A DNA stretch of 44,459 bases from Methanobacteriota archaeon. Lineage in GTDB: Archaea > Halobacteriota > Methanosarcinia > Methanosarcinales > Methanosarcinaceae. The translations under genes were made by a program, and so were the position numbers. The DNA lies in assembly GCA_030054735.1 (NCBI GenBank), contig JASGVX010000002.1, forward strand, positions 1 through 44,459, in the 5' to 3' direction. The notes beneath the pieces were generated by a model that saw nothing but the letters and a program-made list of their open reading frames with translations, had not been told where the DNA came from and did no database searches. Below, one piece after another: positions 17,832 to 26,254 of the stretch; the first letter of the stretch is position 1; each line of letters begins with the position of its first letter.

Positions 17832-18509
17832 TTAAATATTCCCCTTTACAGTCGTACAGGGTACAGGCTTCCCGTACACTGCCTGAATCACTCTTTCCGG
17901 GAATTTTCCATTTATAATTACGCACTCCATTTTGTTTTTTTGAAGGAATCCAGGCAGCACCGGGTCAATACAGCTCTTAAACCCTCCTGTTAAATCCGAT
18001 ATAAAAATTTCTCTGCTCAATTTTCCTTCCCTGAATATCCCGTCAACATCTGTAGCTTTAATAAATCGACTTCCTGTCTGCTTAGCTACCCAGGCAGCAA
18101 TCGTGTCCGAGGAAACATTCCATGAATGGGGTAGAGGATCTTCTGCTCTCAGGACCCTGTAAGGAAACAGAATGGAAACGCCAGTGGTCAGCTCTTTAAT
18201 CGAATCCGTGCTTTTTACATGGCTTTTGTCCTGAAGATAATAGGCATATTGTTCCATGGCAAGTATAGCCATCCAGTGAGCTGCGTCATCTCCGAAACCA
18301 AACCTCTCGTCAGCTCTTCTTACGCTGTTAGCGAATATCCCTCCCCCAGGCACAATAAGGATGGAAAAGGGCATTTTTTTGGAAATAAGCTCATCAGGAA
18401 CGGTCACATGCTCTCCTGACCCAAATTCTTTTACAAGCCTGTTAACAAGTTCTGGAGCTTCCTGGATCAGGCTCCCTCCTACTTTGATGACCACTCTACT
18501 AGATTTCAT
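17832..18509 (-). CDS. mfnE: [5-(aminomethyl)furan-3-yl]methyl phosphate kinase
   Basis: An amino-acid-kinase-fold protein of 225 residues. It has the KVGGSL phosphate loop near residue 9-14, LIVPGGGIFANSVR, and DTIAAWVAKQTGSRFIKATD in the nucleotide domain. In methanofuran synthesis MfnE phosphorylates the aminomethyl-furan phosphate intermediate to the pyrophosphate that MfnF then couples to glutamyl-tyramine. The assignment rests on the family plus mfnF and mfnD next door on the same strand. The upstream GTGGAT is a modest ribosome site about 10 nt from ATG. Confidence 0.85.
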   Translation of the reverse strand: MKSSRVVIKVGGSLIQEAPELVNRLVKEFGSGEHVTVPDELISKKMPFSILIVPGGGIFANSVRRADERFGFGDDAAHWMAILAMEQYAYYLQDKSHVKSTDSIKELTTGVSILFPYRVLRAEDPLPHSWNVSSDTIAAWVAKQTGSRFIKATDVDGIFREGKLSREIFISDLTGGFKSCIDPVLPGFLQKNKMECVIINGKFPERVIQAVYGKPVPCTTVKGNI

Positions 18510-18584
18510 TTATAGTTCTTATCCACTGTTTATTAACTACTTTAAATTTATTTCTATATTTCTTGCGAAGAGGATTCTAATGCC

Positions 18585-19574
18585 TCAATTTCTTAATGTC
18601 TCAGTTTCCAGTAATCGGGCGGCAGCATATGCAGGAAATACTTTAGATATCTCTTCTCCCCAATGCCCTGCAATCGAAATACATTCAAGTCCAAGCTTTT
18701 CTGCAGCTTCGGCTATTATAAATTCACCAAGTCCCGCTGCTGCAATTTTCTTAAGTCCGTTCCTTTTTGCAACCTCAGAAATAGCTTCAGCAAGGGTAGA
18801 AACCTGCTTTTCCTTTACCTGTTCTGCGATCTCGTATATCTCCTGCTCCCCCAGTTCTGAAAGGTCTGCACAGACCAGCCTTGCAATCCTGCGCATGGAA
18901 TCTATTTTAGTCCTGCCCGCTCCGTCAGCAGTCTCACAGGTATACTTGCTTTCATCAATTTTTCCGAGTATTAAATATGTATCTGCTGTTGTTGCAAAGA
19001 GTTCCGAAGAGGTTCTGCATGTGCCCTTTTCAAGATTTACTTTTTCAAGAAGTGCGGCGAGATTTGTCCTTAGAATGCCTGCATATACAAGTTCATTCCT
19101 GAGCAACCTTTCAAAGTCCGTATACCCTGCCCTGTGCTCTCCTGATATAATCGGAATAATATCGCTTGTGGTGCTGCCAACATCAACAAAAATACAGTCT
19201 CCGATTTCTTCCCCTATCAGTCTGGCCGAAGCTGCCCAGTTTGCAGCAGCAAGCTCTCTTAAGGAATCGCTTTCGCTCTGGAACCTTCCATGGCTGTTTA
19301 TATACGAGACATTCTCAGGGCCAAAAGCAGAATTAATATTTTCTTTTATGAAGCGTATGCCCTGCTCTTTATTCTCAAAACAATCGGCAAGTTCTCCAGT
19401 CATCACAACAGCGACTTTTTCAGGATTTAGCCTTTGCGAGATCTCTTTTAAGACTTCCGGAAGACGGGTATTTTTCCAGAGGGGCAGGTAATGAAGTTCT
19501 ACAAGAGTTCCGTCTGAGGAAGCAAGTTTTGTGTTTGCCCCTCCAATGTCAATTCCTATTATTTTTGAATACAT
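18585..19574 (-). CDS. mfnF: Methanofuran biosynthesis condensing enzyme MfnF
   Basis: Joins gamma-glutamyl-tyramine to the furfuryl pyrophosphate to form the APMF-Glu core of methanofuran. The 329-residue ASKHA-fold protein (hydantoinase/oxoprolinase-like) shows IIGIDIGGANTKLA at the N-terminus and the second phosphate motif FVDVGSTTSDIIPI near residue 130. The frame is open 39 codons further back, into mfnD, but AAAGGA stands 7 nt before ATG 19574 and the family starts at this motif, so I use 19574. It lies between mfnD and mfnE. Confidence 0.88.
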   Translation of the reverse strand: MYSKIIGIDIGGANTKLASSDGTLVELHYLPLWKNTRLPEVLKEISQRLNPEKVAVVMTGELADCFENKEQGIRFIKENINSAFGPENVSYINSHGRFQSESDSLRELAAANWAASARLIGEEIGDCIFVDVGSTTSDIIPIISGEHRAGYTDFERLLRNELVYAGILRTNLAALLEKVNLEKGTCRTSSELFATTADTYLILGKIDESKYTCETADGAGRTKIDSMRRIARLVCADLSELGEQEIYEIAEQVKEKQVSTLAEAISEVAKRNGLKKIAAAGLGEFIIAEAAEKLGLECISIAGHWGEEISKVFPAYAAARLLETETLRN

Positions 19575-19645
19575 TTCAATTCCTTTCCGCGTTTTTTCCA
19601 GGTCTGTAATTTCCAGATCTCGTCTTACTCGCACTTTTCCAGTTC

Positions 19646-20602
19646 TCAGTGCTTCCCAAAAAGCTCGCATAGCATATCTTTTGAAAAGCAATATTCTCCC
19701 TCGATTTTTACAGAATCAGGGAGGGACCCAAATCTATTCATGAGAAGAAGTTCAGCAATTTCCTCCCGCATGACCCTGCTGATTCCAAATAATGAGGCAG
19801 TAGGCCTTGGATTCACATCAACGACATAAGGACGACCTGAAAGCACAATATCAACACCCATATACCCGAAGCAGTCAAGGCATTTTACTGTAGATATTGC
19901 AGCCTCATAGAGTTCGTCTTTTCTGGATGTGTGATAAGGAGTAAGGCTACCATTATATTTTATGCCCGTAACTCCGGTTTTCTCATGATTTTCTTCTCTC
20001 TTCTCCTCGTAAAACTCGATGAATTGTTGGTTTACCGTAAGTGGGAGCGGCTTTTTTCCTGCAATAAGGCTTACGCTTAGATGTTCTCCTTCAATATATT
20101 CACTTGCAATAAATTCTCCGGTCTTTTCGAACTCTTTAAGCAGATATGTTGCCTCTGCACCGCACCCGAACCTTGGCTTTATAACATACTTTTTGCCCTC
20201 TTTTGCTTCCTGCACAATTTCAGGAGCACTAATTCCCGTTTTTTTCAGGATTTCCGTGCATTTGAGTTTATCTGCACAGAGAGCTGCAGCTTCCGGGGAG
20301 CACCCCAGGTTTACTGTATTCTCCTCAAGAAGCCGGTTCAGCTCCGGAAGCATCCCATCAGGAGCAATAATCAGTCCAGCATCACATTTCTTTGCTTCTC
20401 TTTCAACTACCTGCATGAAACTTTCAGCATTTGATTTCAGTGCTGTGCCTGCAGCTATTTCAGTTCCCGCAGAAGGATAATATATCTCGTGTCCTAGATG
20501 GACAAAGCTTTCGGCAAGCGTTTTTAACATAGCTGCCCCTTCAGGAATCAGGGGCTTTTCAATATTTGTAGCTACAGCGAATTCTGCAATCAGGATTTTC
20601 AT
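19646..20602 (-). CDS. mfnD: Tyramine--L-glutamate ligase (ATP-grasp)
   Basis: Adds the first gamma-glutamate to tyramine in methanofuran synthesis. The 318-residue ATP-grasp protein has KKYVIKPRFGCGAEA (ATP-binding Lys), an EYIEGEHLSVS strand, and VDIVLSGRPYVVDVNPRPT carrying the Mg-binding D/N residues. It is first in the mfnD-mfnF-mfnE run. No Shine-Dalgarno sequence is visible, but a TATA box is centred about 25 nt upstream of ATG, which points to a leaderless mRNA. Confidence 0.9.
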   Translation of the reverse strand: MKILIAEFAVATNIEKPLIPEGAAMLKTLAESFVHLGHEIYYPSAGTEIAAGTALKSNAESFMQVVEREAKKCDAGLIIAPDGMLPELNRLLEENTVNLGCSPEAAALCADKLKCTEILKKTGISAPEIVQEAKEGKKYVIKPRFGCGAEATYLLKEFEKTGEFIASEYIEGEHLSVSLIAGKKPLPLTVNQQFIEFYEEKREENHEKTGVTGIKYNGSLTPYHTSRKDELYEAAISTVKCLDCFGYMGVDIVLSGRPYVVDVNPRPTASLFGISRVMREEIAELLLMNRFGSLPDSVKIEGEYCFSKDMLCELFGKH

Positions 20603-20623
20603 CGAAAAAGAAAAACCCGGTCA

Positions 20624-20630
20624 TTTTATA
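20624..20630 (-). promoter_or_regulatory. TATA box of the methanofuran operon
   Basis: TATAAAA (minus strand) centred near 20627. Archaeal transcription starts about 25 nt downstream, which lands on the mfnD ATG at 20602; with no ribosome site present, a leaderless transcript is inferred. Confidence 0.5.
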
Positions 20631-20644
20631 TTATTTTTGTCTCA

Positions 20645-20704
20645 GCAGAGTTGCGGCTCTGCACTGCGCGGTCTGTTTCACTCGCTGCGCTCGCTCAAGC
20701 AGAC
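20645..20704. repeat. Two adjacent GC-rich inverted repeats
   Basis: GCAGAG-TTGCGG-CTCTGC (20645-20662) is a perfect 6-bp stem. GTCTGTTT...AAGCAGAC (20671-20704) is a near-perfect 8-bp stem around CACTCGCTGCGCTCGCTC. The local G+C is far above the flanks. Confidence 0.5.
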
Positions 20705-21107
20705 TAATTTGTAAGTTGTAGAACGAGCTAAACTCAAGAGGATTAATTTATGATAAGTTAATGGATTCTAACAAAAGTCTGCGCTCAAGAGGCTAAATTA
20801 TCGATATTTCTACTCTAGAAGCTTATTTGCTGTACCAATCTTCGCTGTACCAATCCAATTCCTATTGGCGGGCTGCCAGATGAGCTGGAGGAGAGGTTTA
20901 ATAGGGCGAATTTTAAATATCAGGTCAAATTAAGAAGTTTATGGGTAAAACTGGACAGGACAATAGAAAGTTAAGCAAACAAATTTATTTGAGGGCATGA
21001 AGGAAAATAAGAAAGCTGAACAACTGAGCAGGTGATTTAAGTAAAAGTTTATATAATTTATATAGATTATATAGTTTATAGGTTAAAAAATAAAGATTAA
21101 ATTCTTA

Positions 21108-21554
21108 ATGGTGGCTGGTAATATCAACAGCAGAAACCCAAATTCTCAGTCTTTGTTTGAAAATACTTTTTTGAGGACCCTATCTATAGCGTTGCTTATG
21201 AGTATATTCCTGGTTGACATGGGGCTCGGGTTATTTAATCTATTCTCTACGAAATCGAGTCCTCTACCATCGGCGTTTATGCTTATGATTTTTGCCGTGA
21301 TGTTTATCGGCGGAATGGTTTTTTATGAGAGGCAGGGACTTAATACCCTGAGTTCCCTTCTAGCAGGAGCGTTTGCAGGTTTTGGTTTTTCCTTCGTGTT
21401 TGTAACTCTTGTGGGAGGCGTCCAATTTATTCTGGGGGGAGGAATCTCTAGGCTTGGATGGGAGCAGGTAATCTCAGCAGTTGCGGCCTGTATGATTGCA
21501 GGTATAATTATGATTAAAGCACTATATAATAAACTTGAGAATCGCTTTTACTGA
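21108..21554 (+). CDS. Four-helix membrane protein of unknown function
   Basis: 148 residues with four hydrophobic segments at about 25-47, 57-73, 82-108 and 122-138, short loops, and a basic C-terminus (KALYNKLENRFY). The N-terminus is polar (NINSRNPNSQ). No motif I recognise. The start is ATG 21108 with no clear ribosome site. The gene lies just before the heat-shock genes, but a new TATA box follows it, so it is probably a separate unit. Confidence 0.7.
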   Translation: MVAGNINSRNPNSQSLFENTFLRTLSIALLMSIFLVDMGLGLFNLFSTKSSPLPSAFMLMIFAVMFIGGMVFYERQGLNTLSSLLAGAFAGFGFSFVFVTLVGGVQFILGGGISRLGWEQVISAVAACMIAGIIMIKALYNKLENRFY

Positions 21555-21590
21555 TTTTTCTTTTTTCTTCTTTTTGAAGAGGATTTACTA

Positions 21591-21616
21591 TTTATATAAC
21601 CGAAAAGTATTTATAG
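21591..21616 (+). promoter_or_regulatory. Candidate promoter of the grpE-dnaK-dnaJ cluster
   Basis: TTTATATAA at 21591-21599 and TATTTATAG at 21608-21616 are both good TATA boxes, 65-90 nt upstream of grpE. Two boxes 17 nt apart could allow alternate basal and heat-induced starts; that is inference. Confidence 0.45.
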
Positions 21617-21679
21617 AATTACAAACAATCACATATCAGGACGAGCGAGCCGTTAGAATAATTTCATGGTGATTGATTA

Positions 21680-22297
21680 ATGAAAAAGTCCAAAAAAAAG
21701 GAAAACATGGATTCTAAAGAAGAAAACCAGACAGAAGCTAAAAGTTCCGAAACCCGGAATTTTGAATCTCCGGCTGGAAAAGCCGGTGAAACAACAGCAA
21801 TTCCTGAAAATGAACCTGTAAGCACCGGAACTGAAAAAAGTCCGGAAGCTGCCTGCTGGGAGGAAAACAAACTTCTCAAGGACCAGTTTTTCCGTCTTGC
21901 AGCGGACTTTGATAACTTCAGAAAACGGAACGCCCGTCAGATGGAAGAAAACCGGAAAGCTGTGCTTGAACAGGTGCTTCTTGACTTTGTCGAAGTAACG
22001 GATAATTTCGACCGCGCCCTTAAATCTGCACGTACTGCAGAAGAGATGGGTTCAATAGTAAGTGGAATCGAGCAGCTTTCAAAGCAGTTTTTCTCTATTC
22101 TGGAAAAGTACGGGCTTGAAAGGGTTGAATGTGAAAAAGCAGGCGAGTTTGATCCTCACAAGCATGAAGCTATACAGCACATAGAAACCTCCGAAGTTCC
22201 GGACAACACTATCTTTGAGGTATACAAACAGGGATATACTTTAAACGATAAAGTCGTCAGGCCAGCTCTGGTTTCGGTAGCAAGAAACCCTGAATAA
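21680..22297 (+). CDS. grpE: GrpE nucleotide exchange factor
   Basis: Releases ADP from DnaK. 205 residues. The first 60 are polar and Glu/Ser-rich (disordered tail). A long helix region follows with DNFRKRNARQMEENRK near 76-91, then the beta domain with FDPHKHEAIQHIETSE and the VVRPALVSVARNPE end. GGTGAT, a perfect match to the archaeal anti-SD, is 6 nt before ATG 21680. It is first of the chaperone cluster. Confidence 0.95.
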   Translation: MKKSKKKENMDSKEENQTEAKSSETRNFESPAGKAGETTAIPENEPVSTGTEKSPEAACWEENKLLKDQFFRLAADFDNFRKRNARQMEENRKAVLEQVLLDFVEVTDNFDRALKSARTAEEMGSIVSGIEQLSKQFFSILEKYGLERVECEKAGEFDPHKHEAIQHIETSEVPDNTIFEVYKQGYTLNDKVVRPALVSVARNPE

Positions 22298-22646
22298 AAA
22301 TTCAAGATTATGTCTGATTTATACATTCAAAATCAAAGCTTTGTAACCCTGTGAGTAAGGGAAGGACAAAACAACTTAAAATTACTGATTTAATAAGAAG
22401 CGGTCTGTAATACTGATTTAATAAGAAGCAGTCTCTAAACTTCTCAGACTGAGCAATTAACCAGATCAAACTAAATAATTTACTGAATCCGGGTAATTTA
22501 CTAAACTAGAACCAGCTGGTCAGGTTATAACTGGTCAGATTAATGGAGTTAGTAAGCGTTTTTACCTGGCAATTTTACCGGATATTTAAAACAGACAACT
22601 ATCGATAATCTAAGTATAATTTGATAATTTATTTGAGGATAATAAT
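22298..22646. other. grpE-dnaK intergenic region
   Basis: 349 nt without a gene. It contains a 28-bp direct repeat (22383-22438), a 10-bp palindrome ACCAGCTGGT at 22511-22520, and two CTGGTCAG copies nearby. Its length suggests dnaK may have its own promoter. Confidence 0.5.
22383..22438. repeat. 28-bp tandem duplication
   Basis: TACTGATTTAATAAGAAGC plus nine bases, copied at 22383 and 22411, with two differences near the 3' end of the unit. Confidence 0.85.
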
Positions 22647-24509
22647 ATGGCAAAAATACTAGGTATTGACCTTGGTACTACCAACTCATGTGTGGCAGTG
22701 ATGGAAGGTGGGGAAGCTGTTGTGATCCCTAATGCCGAAGGAAGCAGAACAACTCCTTCAGTTGTTGGTTTCTCTAAGAAAGGTGAGAAACTCGTAGGTC
22801 AGGTCGCAAAGAGGCAGGCTATTTCAAACCCTGAGAACACTGTATACTCCATAAAAAGGCGCATGGGAGAAGCCAGCTACAAAGTAACACTTAACGAAAA
22901 AGCATATACCCCGCAGGAAATTTCTGCGATGATCCTCCAGAAGCTCAAAACAGATGCTGAAGCTTATCTTGGAGAGACATTCAAACAGGCTGTCATTACT
23001 GTTCCTGCATATTTCAACGATGCACAGAGACAGGCTACAAAGGATGCAGGAGCCATTGCAGGGCTCGAAGTCCTGAGAATCATAAACGAGCCAACAGCTG
23101 CATCTCTGGCTTACGGGCTTGACAAAGGAAATGTAGACCAGAAGATCCTTGTCTACGACCTTGGCGGCGGAACCTTTGATGTATCTATACTGGAACTCGG
23201 AGGCGGAGTCTTTGAGGTAAAGTCCACAAGTGGAGATACACGCCTGGGAGGCGATGACTTCGACCAGCGCATTATAGATTACCTGCTTGCAGAATTTAAG
23301 AAAACGGAAGGAATCGATCTTTCCAGAGACAAAGCTGTAATCCAGCGCCTGAAAGATGCTGCCGAAAGGGCAAAAATCGAGCTCTCAGGAGTCGCCAATA
23401 CTAATATCAACCTCCCATTCCTGACACTTGGAACTGACGGAGAACCAAAGCACATGGACATCGACCTGACCAGGGCCCAGTTCCAGAAAATGACTGAAGA
23501 CCTCCTTGAAAAGACCCTCGTATCCATGCGCCGCGCACTCAGCGATGCAAAGCTTACACCAAATGAACTTGATAAAGTGATCCTTGTAGGAGGCGCAACA
23601 AGGATGCCCGCCGTGGTTGAACTTGTGGAAAACTTCACAGGCAAGAAGCCCTACAAGAACATCAACCCTGACGAGGCAGTTGCAATCGGTGCAGCTATTC
23701 AGGCAGGAGTCCTGGGTGGAGATGTAAAAGATGTCCTTCTGCTAGACGTCACTCCCCTTACCCTGGGTATAGAAACCCTCGGAGGCATTGCAACACCGCT
23801 TATCCAGAGGAACACCACCATTCCAACTAAAAAGAGCCAGATATTCTCAACTGCTGCTGATAACCAGCCCTCAGTAGAGATCCATGTCCTGCAGGGAGAG
23901 CGTGGGATTGCTGCCGAAAACAAGACTCTCGGTCGTTTTACTCTTGACGGAATACCCCCGGCTCCGAGAGGTATTCCACAGATCGATGTTACCTTTGATA
24001 TTGACGCAAACGGTATTCTTCATGTAAGTGCAAAAGACCTGGGAACAGGCAAAGAACAGTCCATATCCATCCAGAAACCAGGCGGACTTTCTGATGAGGA
24101 GATTGACCGCATGGTCAAAGATGCGGAAATGCACGCAGAAGAAGACAAGAAGCGCAAAGAGGAAGTCGAGACAAGAAATAATGCCGAAGCTCTCATCAAT
24201 GCCGCAGAAAAGACGATCAAGGAAGCAGGTGATGTAGCCACTGAGGACCAGAAGTCAAAAGTCAATTCCGCAATTGAAGACCTGAAGAAAGCCCTTGAAG
24301 AAAAGGACGTAGAAGATATTAAGGCAAAGACCGATGCTCTTCAGGAAGCCATATACCCGATCTCAGCAGCCATGTACCAGAAGGCACAGCAGCAGGCTCA
24401 ACAGGCTGGTGGAGAGGGAGGAGCAGGAGGCCCTGATGCAAGAGGTCCTGAAGAAAACGTTGTTGACGCCGACTACGAAGTGGTTGACGACGAAAAGAGT
24501 AATAAATAA
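22647..24509 (+). CDS. dnaK: Chaperone DnaK (Hsp70)
   Basis: Cytosolic ATP-driven chaperone, 620 residues. The ATPase domain shows [13 protein letters not shown] (4-16), [12 protein letters not shown] and VGGATRMP; the substrate domain begins after [14 protein letters not shown]; the C-terminus is Gly/Ala/Gln-rich and ends [12 protein letters not shown]. The N-terminal domain lacks the 24-residue insertion typical of proteobacterial DnaK, so it resembles the Gram-positive form. Methanosarcina is known to have obtained this system from bacteria. GAGGAT is 6 nt before ATG. Confidence 0.97.
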   Translation: MAKILGIDLGTTNSCVAVMEGGEAVVIPNAEGSRTTPSVVGFSKKGEKLVGQVAKRQAISNPENTVYSIKRRMGEASYKVTLNEKAYTPQEISAMILQKLKTDAEAYLGETFKQAVITVPAYFNDAQRQATKDAGAIAGLEVLRIINEPTAASLAYGLDKGNVDQKILVYDLGGGTFDVSILELGGGVFEVKSTSGDTRLGGDDFDQRIIDYLLAEFKKTEGIDLSRDKAVIQRLKDAAERAKIELSGVANTNINLPFLTLGTDGEPKHMDIDLTRAQFQKMTEDLLEKTLVSMRRALSDAKLTPNELDKVILVGGATRMPAVVELVENFTGKKPYKNINPDEAVAIGAAIQAGVLGGDVKDVLLLDVTPLTLGIETLGGIATPLIQRNTTIPTKKSQIFSTAADNQPSVEIHVLQGERGIAAENKTLGRFTLDGIPPAPRGIPQIDVTFDIDANGILHVSAKDLGTGKEQSISIQKPGGLSDEEIDRMVKDAEMHAEEDKKRKEEVETRNNAEALINAAEKTIKEAGDVATEDQKSKVNSAIEDLKKALEEKDVEDIKAKTDALQEAIYPISAAMYQKAQQQAQQAGGEGGAGGPDARGPEENVVDADYEVVDDEKSNK

Positions 24510-24557
24510 AGAATAATTAGAGTAAAGAAACAATGCATGGGAATTCTCAGGCATGAC

Positions 24558-24593
24558 CGGAAACCTGTGAACAGGTTCCGTCCTTATTTTTTT
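24558..24593 (+). terminator. Hairpin with T-tract between dnaK and dnaJ
   Basis: CGGA-A-ACCTGT, loop GA, ACAGGT-TCCG forms a 10-bp stem with one bulged A, followed by TCCTTATTTTTTT. It resembles a bacterial intrinsic terminator. It could lower dnaJ expression relative to dnaK, or be a relic of bacterial origin. Confidence 0.55.
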
Positions 24594-24612
24594 AAAAACA
24601 AAGGGACTCCTG

Positions 24613-25767
24613 ATGGCTACCACACGTGATTATTACGAAATTCTCGGATTAACTAAAGAAGCTTCAACAGAAGATATAAAGAAAACATACCGGAAGCTTG
24701 CCCTGAAGTATCACCCTGACAGGAACAAGAACCCAGGGGCTGAGGAAAAATTCAAAGAAATATCCGAGGCTTACGCCGTTCTTTCAGATACAGAAAAAAG
24801 GGCTCAGTACGACCGCTTCGGACACGCAGGAATCAATAACCAATATAGCGCAGAGGATATCTTCCGGGGTGCGGACTTCAGCGGGTTCGGAGACATTTTT
24901 GAAATGTTTTTCGGAGGCGGCAGAAGAGGAGGGCCTATGGGGCCCAGGAGAGGGTCGGATCTCCAGTATGACCTCTATGTAACCTTTGAGGAAGCTGCTT
25001 TTGGAGGCCGTAAGGATGTCGAGATTCCAAGGACAGAAAGATGTACTGCCTGCTCAGGTACAGGAGCAAAAGCTGGTACAAGCCCAAAGCGCTGCCCTAC
25101 CTGCGGCGGCGCAGGACAGGTCCGTACCACCCGCACAACTCTGGGAATGCAGTTCGTGAGCAGCACAACCTGCAGCACCTGTCACGGCAGGGGCCAGGTA
25201 ATTGAGTCTCCATGTCCGACCTGTAGTGGTGCAGGCAGGGTCCGAAGCAAGAGAACAATAGCAGTCAACGTGCCTGCAGGAGCAGACTCAGGCATGACTC
25301 TCAAGCTCAGTGGAGAGGGAGATGCAGGAGAACCGGGAGCACCTTCCGGAGACCTTTATGTTGTCGTCCATGTGATGAAACACAAATATTTCAAGCGGGT
25401 CGATTACGATATAATCTCCGAGCTGTCAATATCCTTTACCCAGGCTGCACTCGGTGCAGACGTTATGGTTGATACTCTTTATGGCCAGGTCAAAATGAAT
25501 ATTCCCTCAGGGACTCAGACCCATTCCGTATTCAGGCTCAAAGATAAAGGCATACAGCGCCTGCAAGGGTTCGGGAAAGGAGACCAGCTCGTAAGGGTAA
25601 TAATCAAGACTCCTACAAAGCTTACTCAGGAGCAAAAAGAACTTCTTCGCCAGTTCGAATACCTGAGCAATGGAAAGAAGCCTGACGCAGAAGGAAAAGG
25701 TAAAGGCGAAAAAACGAAGAGAAGTAAAGGACTTTTCGAAAAAGTAAAAGATGCCCTTGAAGGTTGA
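24613..25767 (+). CDS. dnaJ: Chaperone DnaJ (Hsp40, type I)
   Basis: Stimulates DnaK and delivers substrates. 384 residues: J domain with [15 protein letters not shown] (HPD near residue 34), a Gly/Phe-rich linker ([10 protein letters not shown]), four zinc knuckles ([32 protein letters not shown]) at about 140-215, and two C-terminal beta domains. GGGA lies 6 nt before ATG. It completes the canonical grpE-dnaK-dnaJ order. Confidence 0.97.
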   Translation: MATTRDYYEILGLTKEASTEDIKKTYRKLALKYHPDRNKNPGAEEKFKEISEAYAVLSDTEKRAQYDRFGHAGINNQYSAEDIFRGADFSGFGDIFEMFFGGGRRGGPMGPRRGSDLQYDLYVTFEEAAFGGRKDVEIPRTERCTACSGTGAKAGTSPKRCPTCGGAGQVRTTRTTLGMQFVSSTTCSTCHGRGQVIESPCPTCSGAGRVRSKRTIAVNVPAGADSGMTLKLSGEGDAGEPGAPSGDLYVVVHVMKHKYFKRVDYDIISELSISFTQAALGADVMVDTLYGQVKMNIPSGTQTHSVFRLKDKGIQRLQGFGKGDQLVRVIIKTPTKLTQEQKELLRQFEYLSNGKKPDAEGKGKGEKTKRSKGLFEKVKDALEG

Positions 25768-25879
25768 GAAAAAGGCTCTGCTTCAATATTTGCATATTTA
25801 TCCAGATTTTTCCCCATCTTTTTTTCCCTTTTTAACTTTTTTTCTATTAAATTTCTGCTTACATGATTCCTATATATAG

Positions 25880-25938
25880 ATAGTTTCTATGCTGAAAAAA
25901 TTTATATATGTCCATATAATTTTATGCTTAGAAACTAT
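25880..25938 (+). promoter_or_regulatory. Promoter flanked by a 10-bp inverted repeat, upstream of the trk array
   Basis: ATAGTTTCTA (25880-25889) and TAGAAACTAT (25929-25938) are perfect inverted arms; two more bases (GC/GC) match after one mismatch. Between them lies TTTATATATG (25901-25910), a strong TATA box. A regulator bound to both arms would bracket the promoter. Part of one arm, TTAGAAACT, recurs at 27841 before the second trkA. Confidence 0.6.
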
Positions 25939-25990
25939 ATTTATTTCGCAAAAGCATAGGTTTGATCTGCAAAACGTCTAATTTCCAGAG

Positions 25991-26254
25991 ATGATTAACA
26001 CGTTGATAAGTTCTGTTACAACTGGTCACATCTCAGGCAGCATATTTAACTTCAGTATCATGTCTGATATATTCTTTATGCTTACTTTAGCTTCATTTAT
26101 TTTTACTTTAAATGCTTTCACCCCGGCTACTTTTACTCTGGTTATTTTAACTATGAGTATTTTCCTTATCTTTCAAGCCTGTGCTTATTGCCTCTGGTCC
26201 CATAACTCCAAAAGTGCTGGATTCATAAAAACATTCCTGGAAGGTGTTCTATGA
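25991..26254 (+). CDS. Possible small membrane protein coupled to trkA
   Basis: 87 residues with hydrophobic segments at about 26-44 and 46-68. ATG follows a weak AGAG. The TGA overlaps the trkA ATG as ATGA, and the trkA ribosome site (GGAAGGTG) lies inside its last codons, as in real operons. I know no family for it. It could be a small Trk accessory subunit or a chance frame in the trkA leader. Confidence 0.4.
   Translation: MINTLISSVTTGHISGSIFNFSIMSDIFFMLTLASFIFTLNAFTPATFTLVILTMSIFLIFQACAYCLWSHNSKSAGFIKTFLEGVL

Larger units (their letters stand above)
20603..21107. other. Divergent gap between mfnD and a membrane protein gene
   Basis: Contains the mfnD promoter, a GC-rich pair of dyads at 20645-20704 that stands out from the AT-rich DNA, and a start-less frame (20819-20974, 51 codons) ending in PIPIGGLPDELEERFNRANF and about 18 more residues. 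That frame reads like the tail of a real protein, possibly a decayed gene, but I cannot name it. A TATA-rich run at about 21043-21066 probably serves the next gene. Confidence 0.45.

Noticed and set aside
18361-19491. 376-codon plus-strand ORF
   Set aside because: It is antisense to mfnE/mfnF, Ser/Leu-rich as expected for a shadow frame, and the opposite strand has clear family motifs.
20019-20480. 153-codon plus-strand ORF
   Set aside because: Antisense to mfnD, which has clear ATP-grasp motifs.
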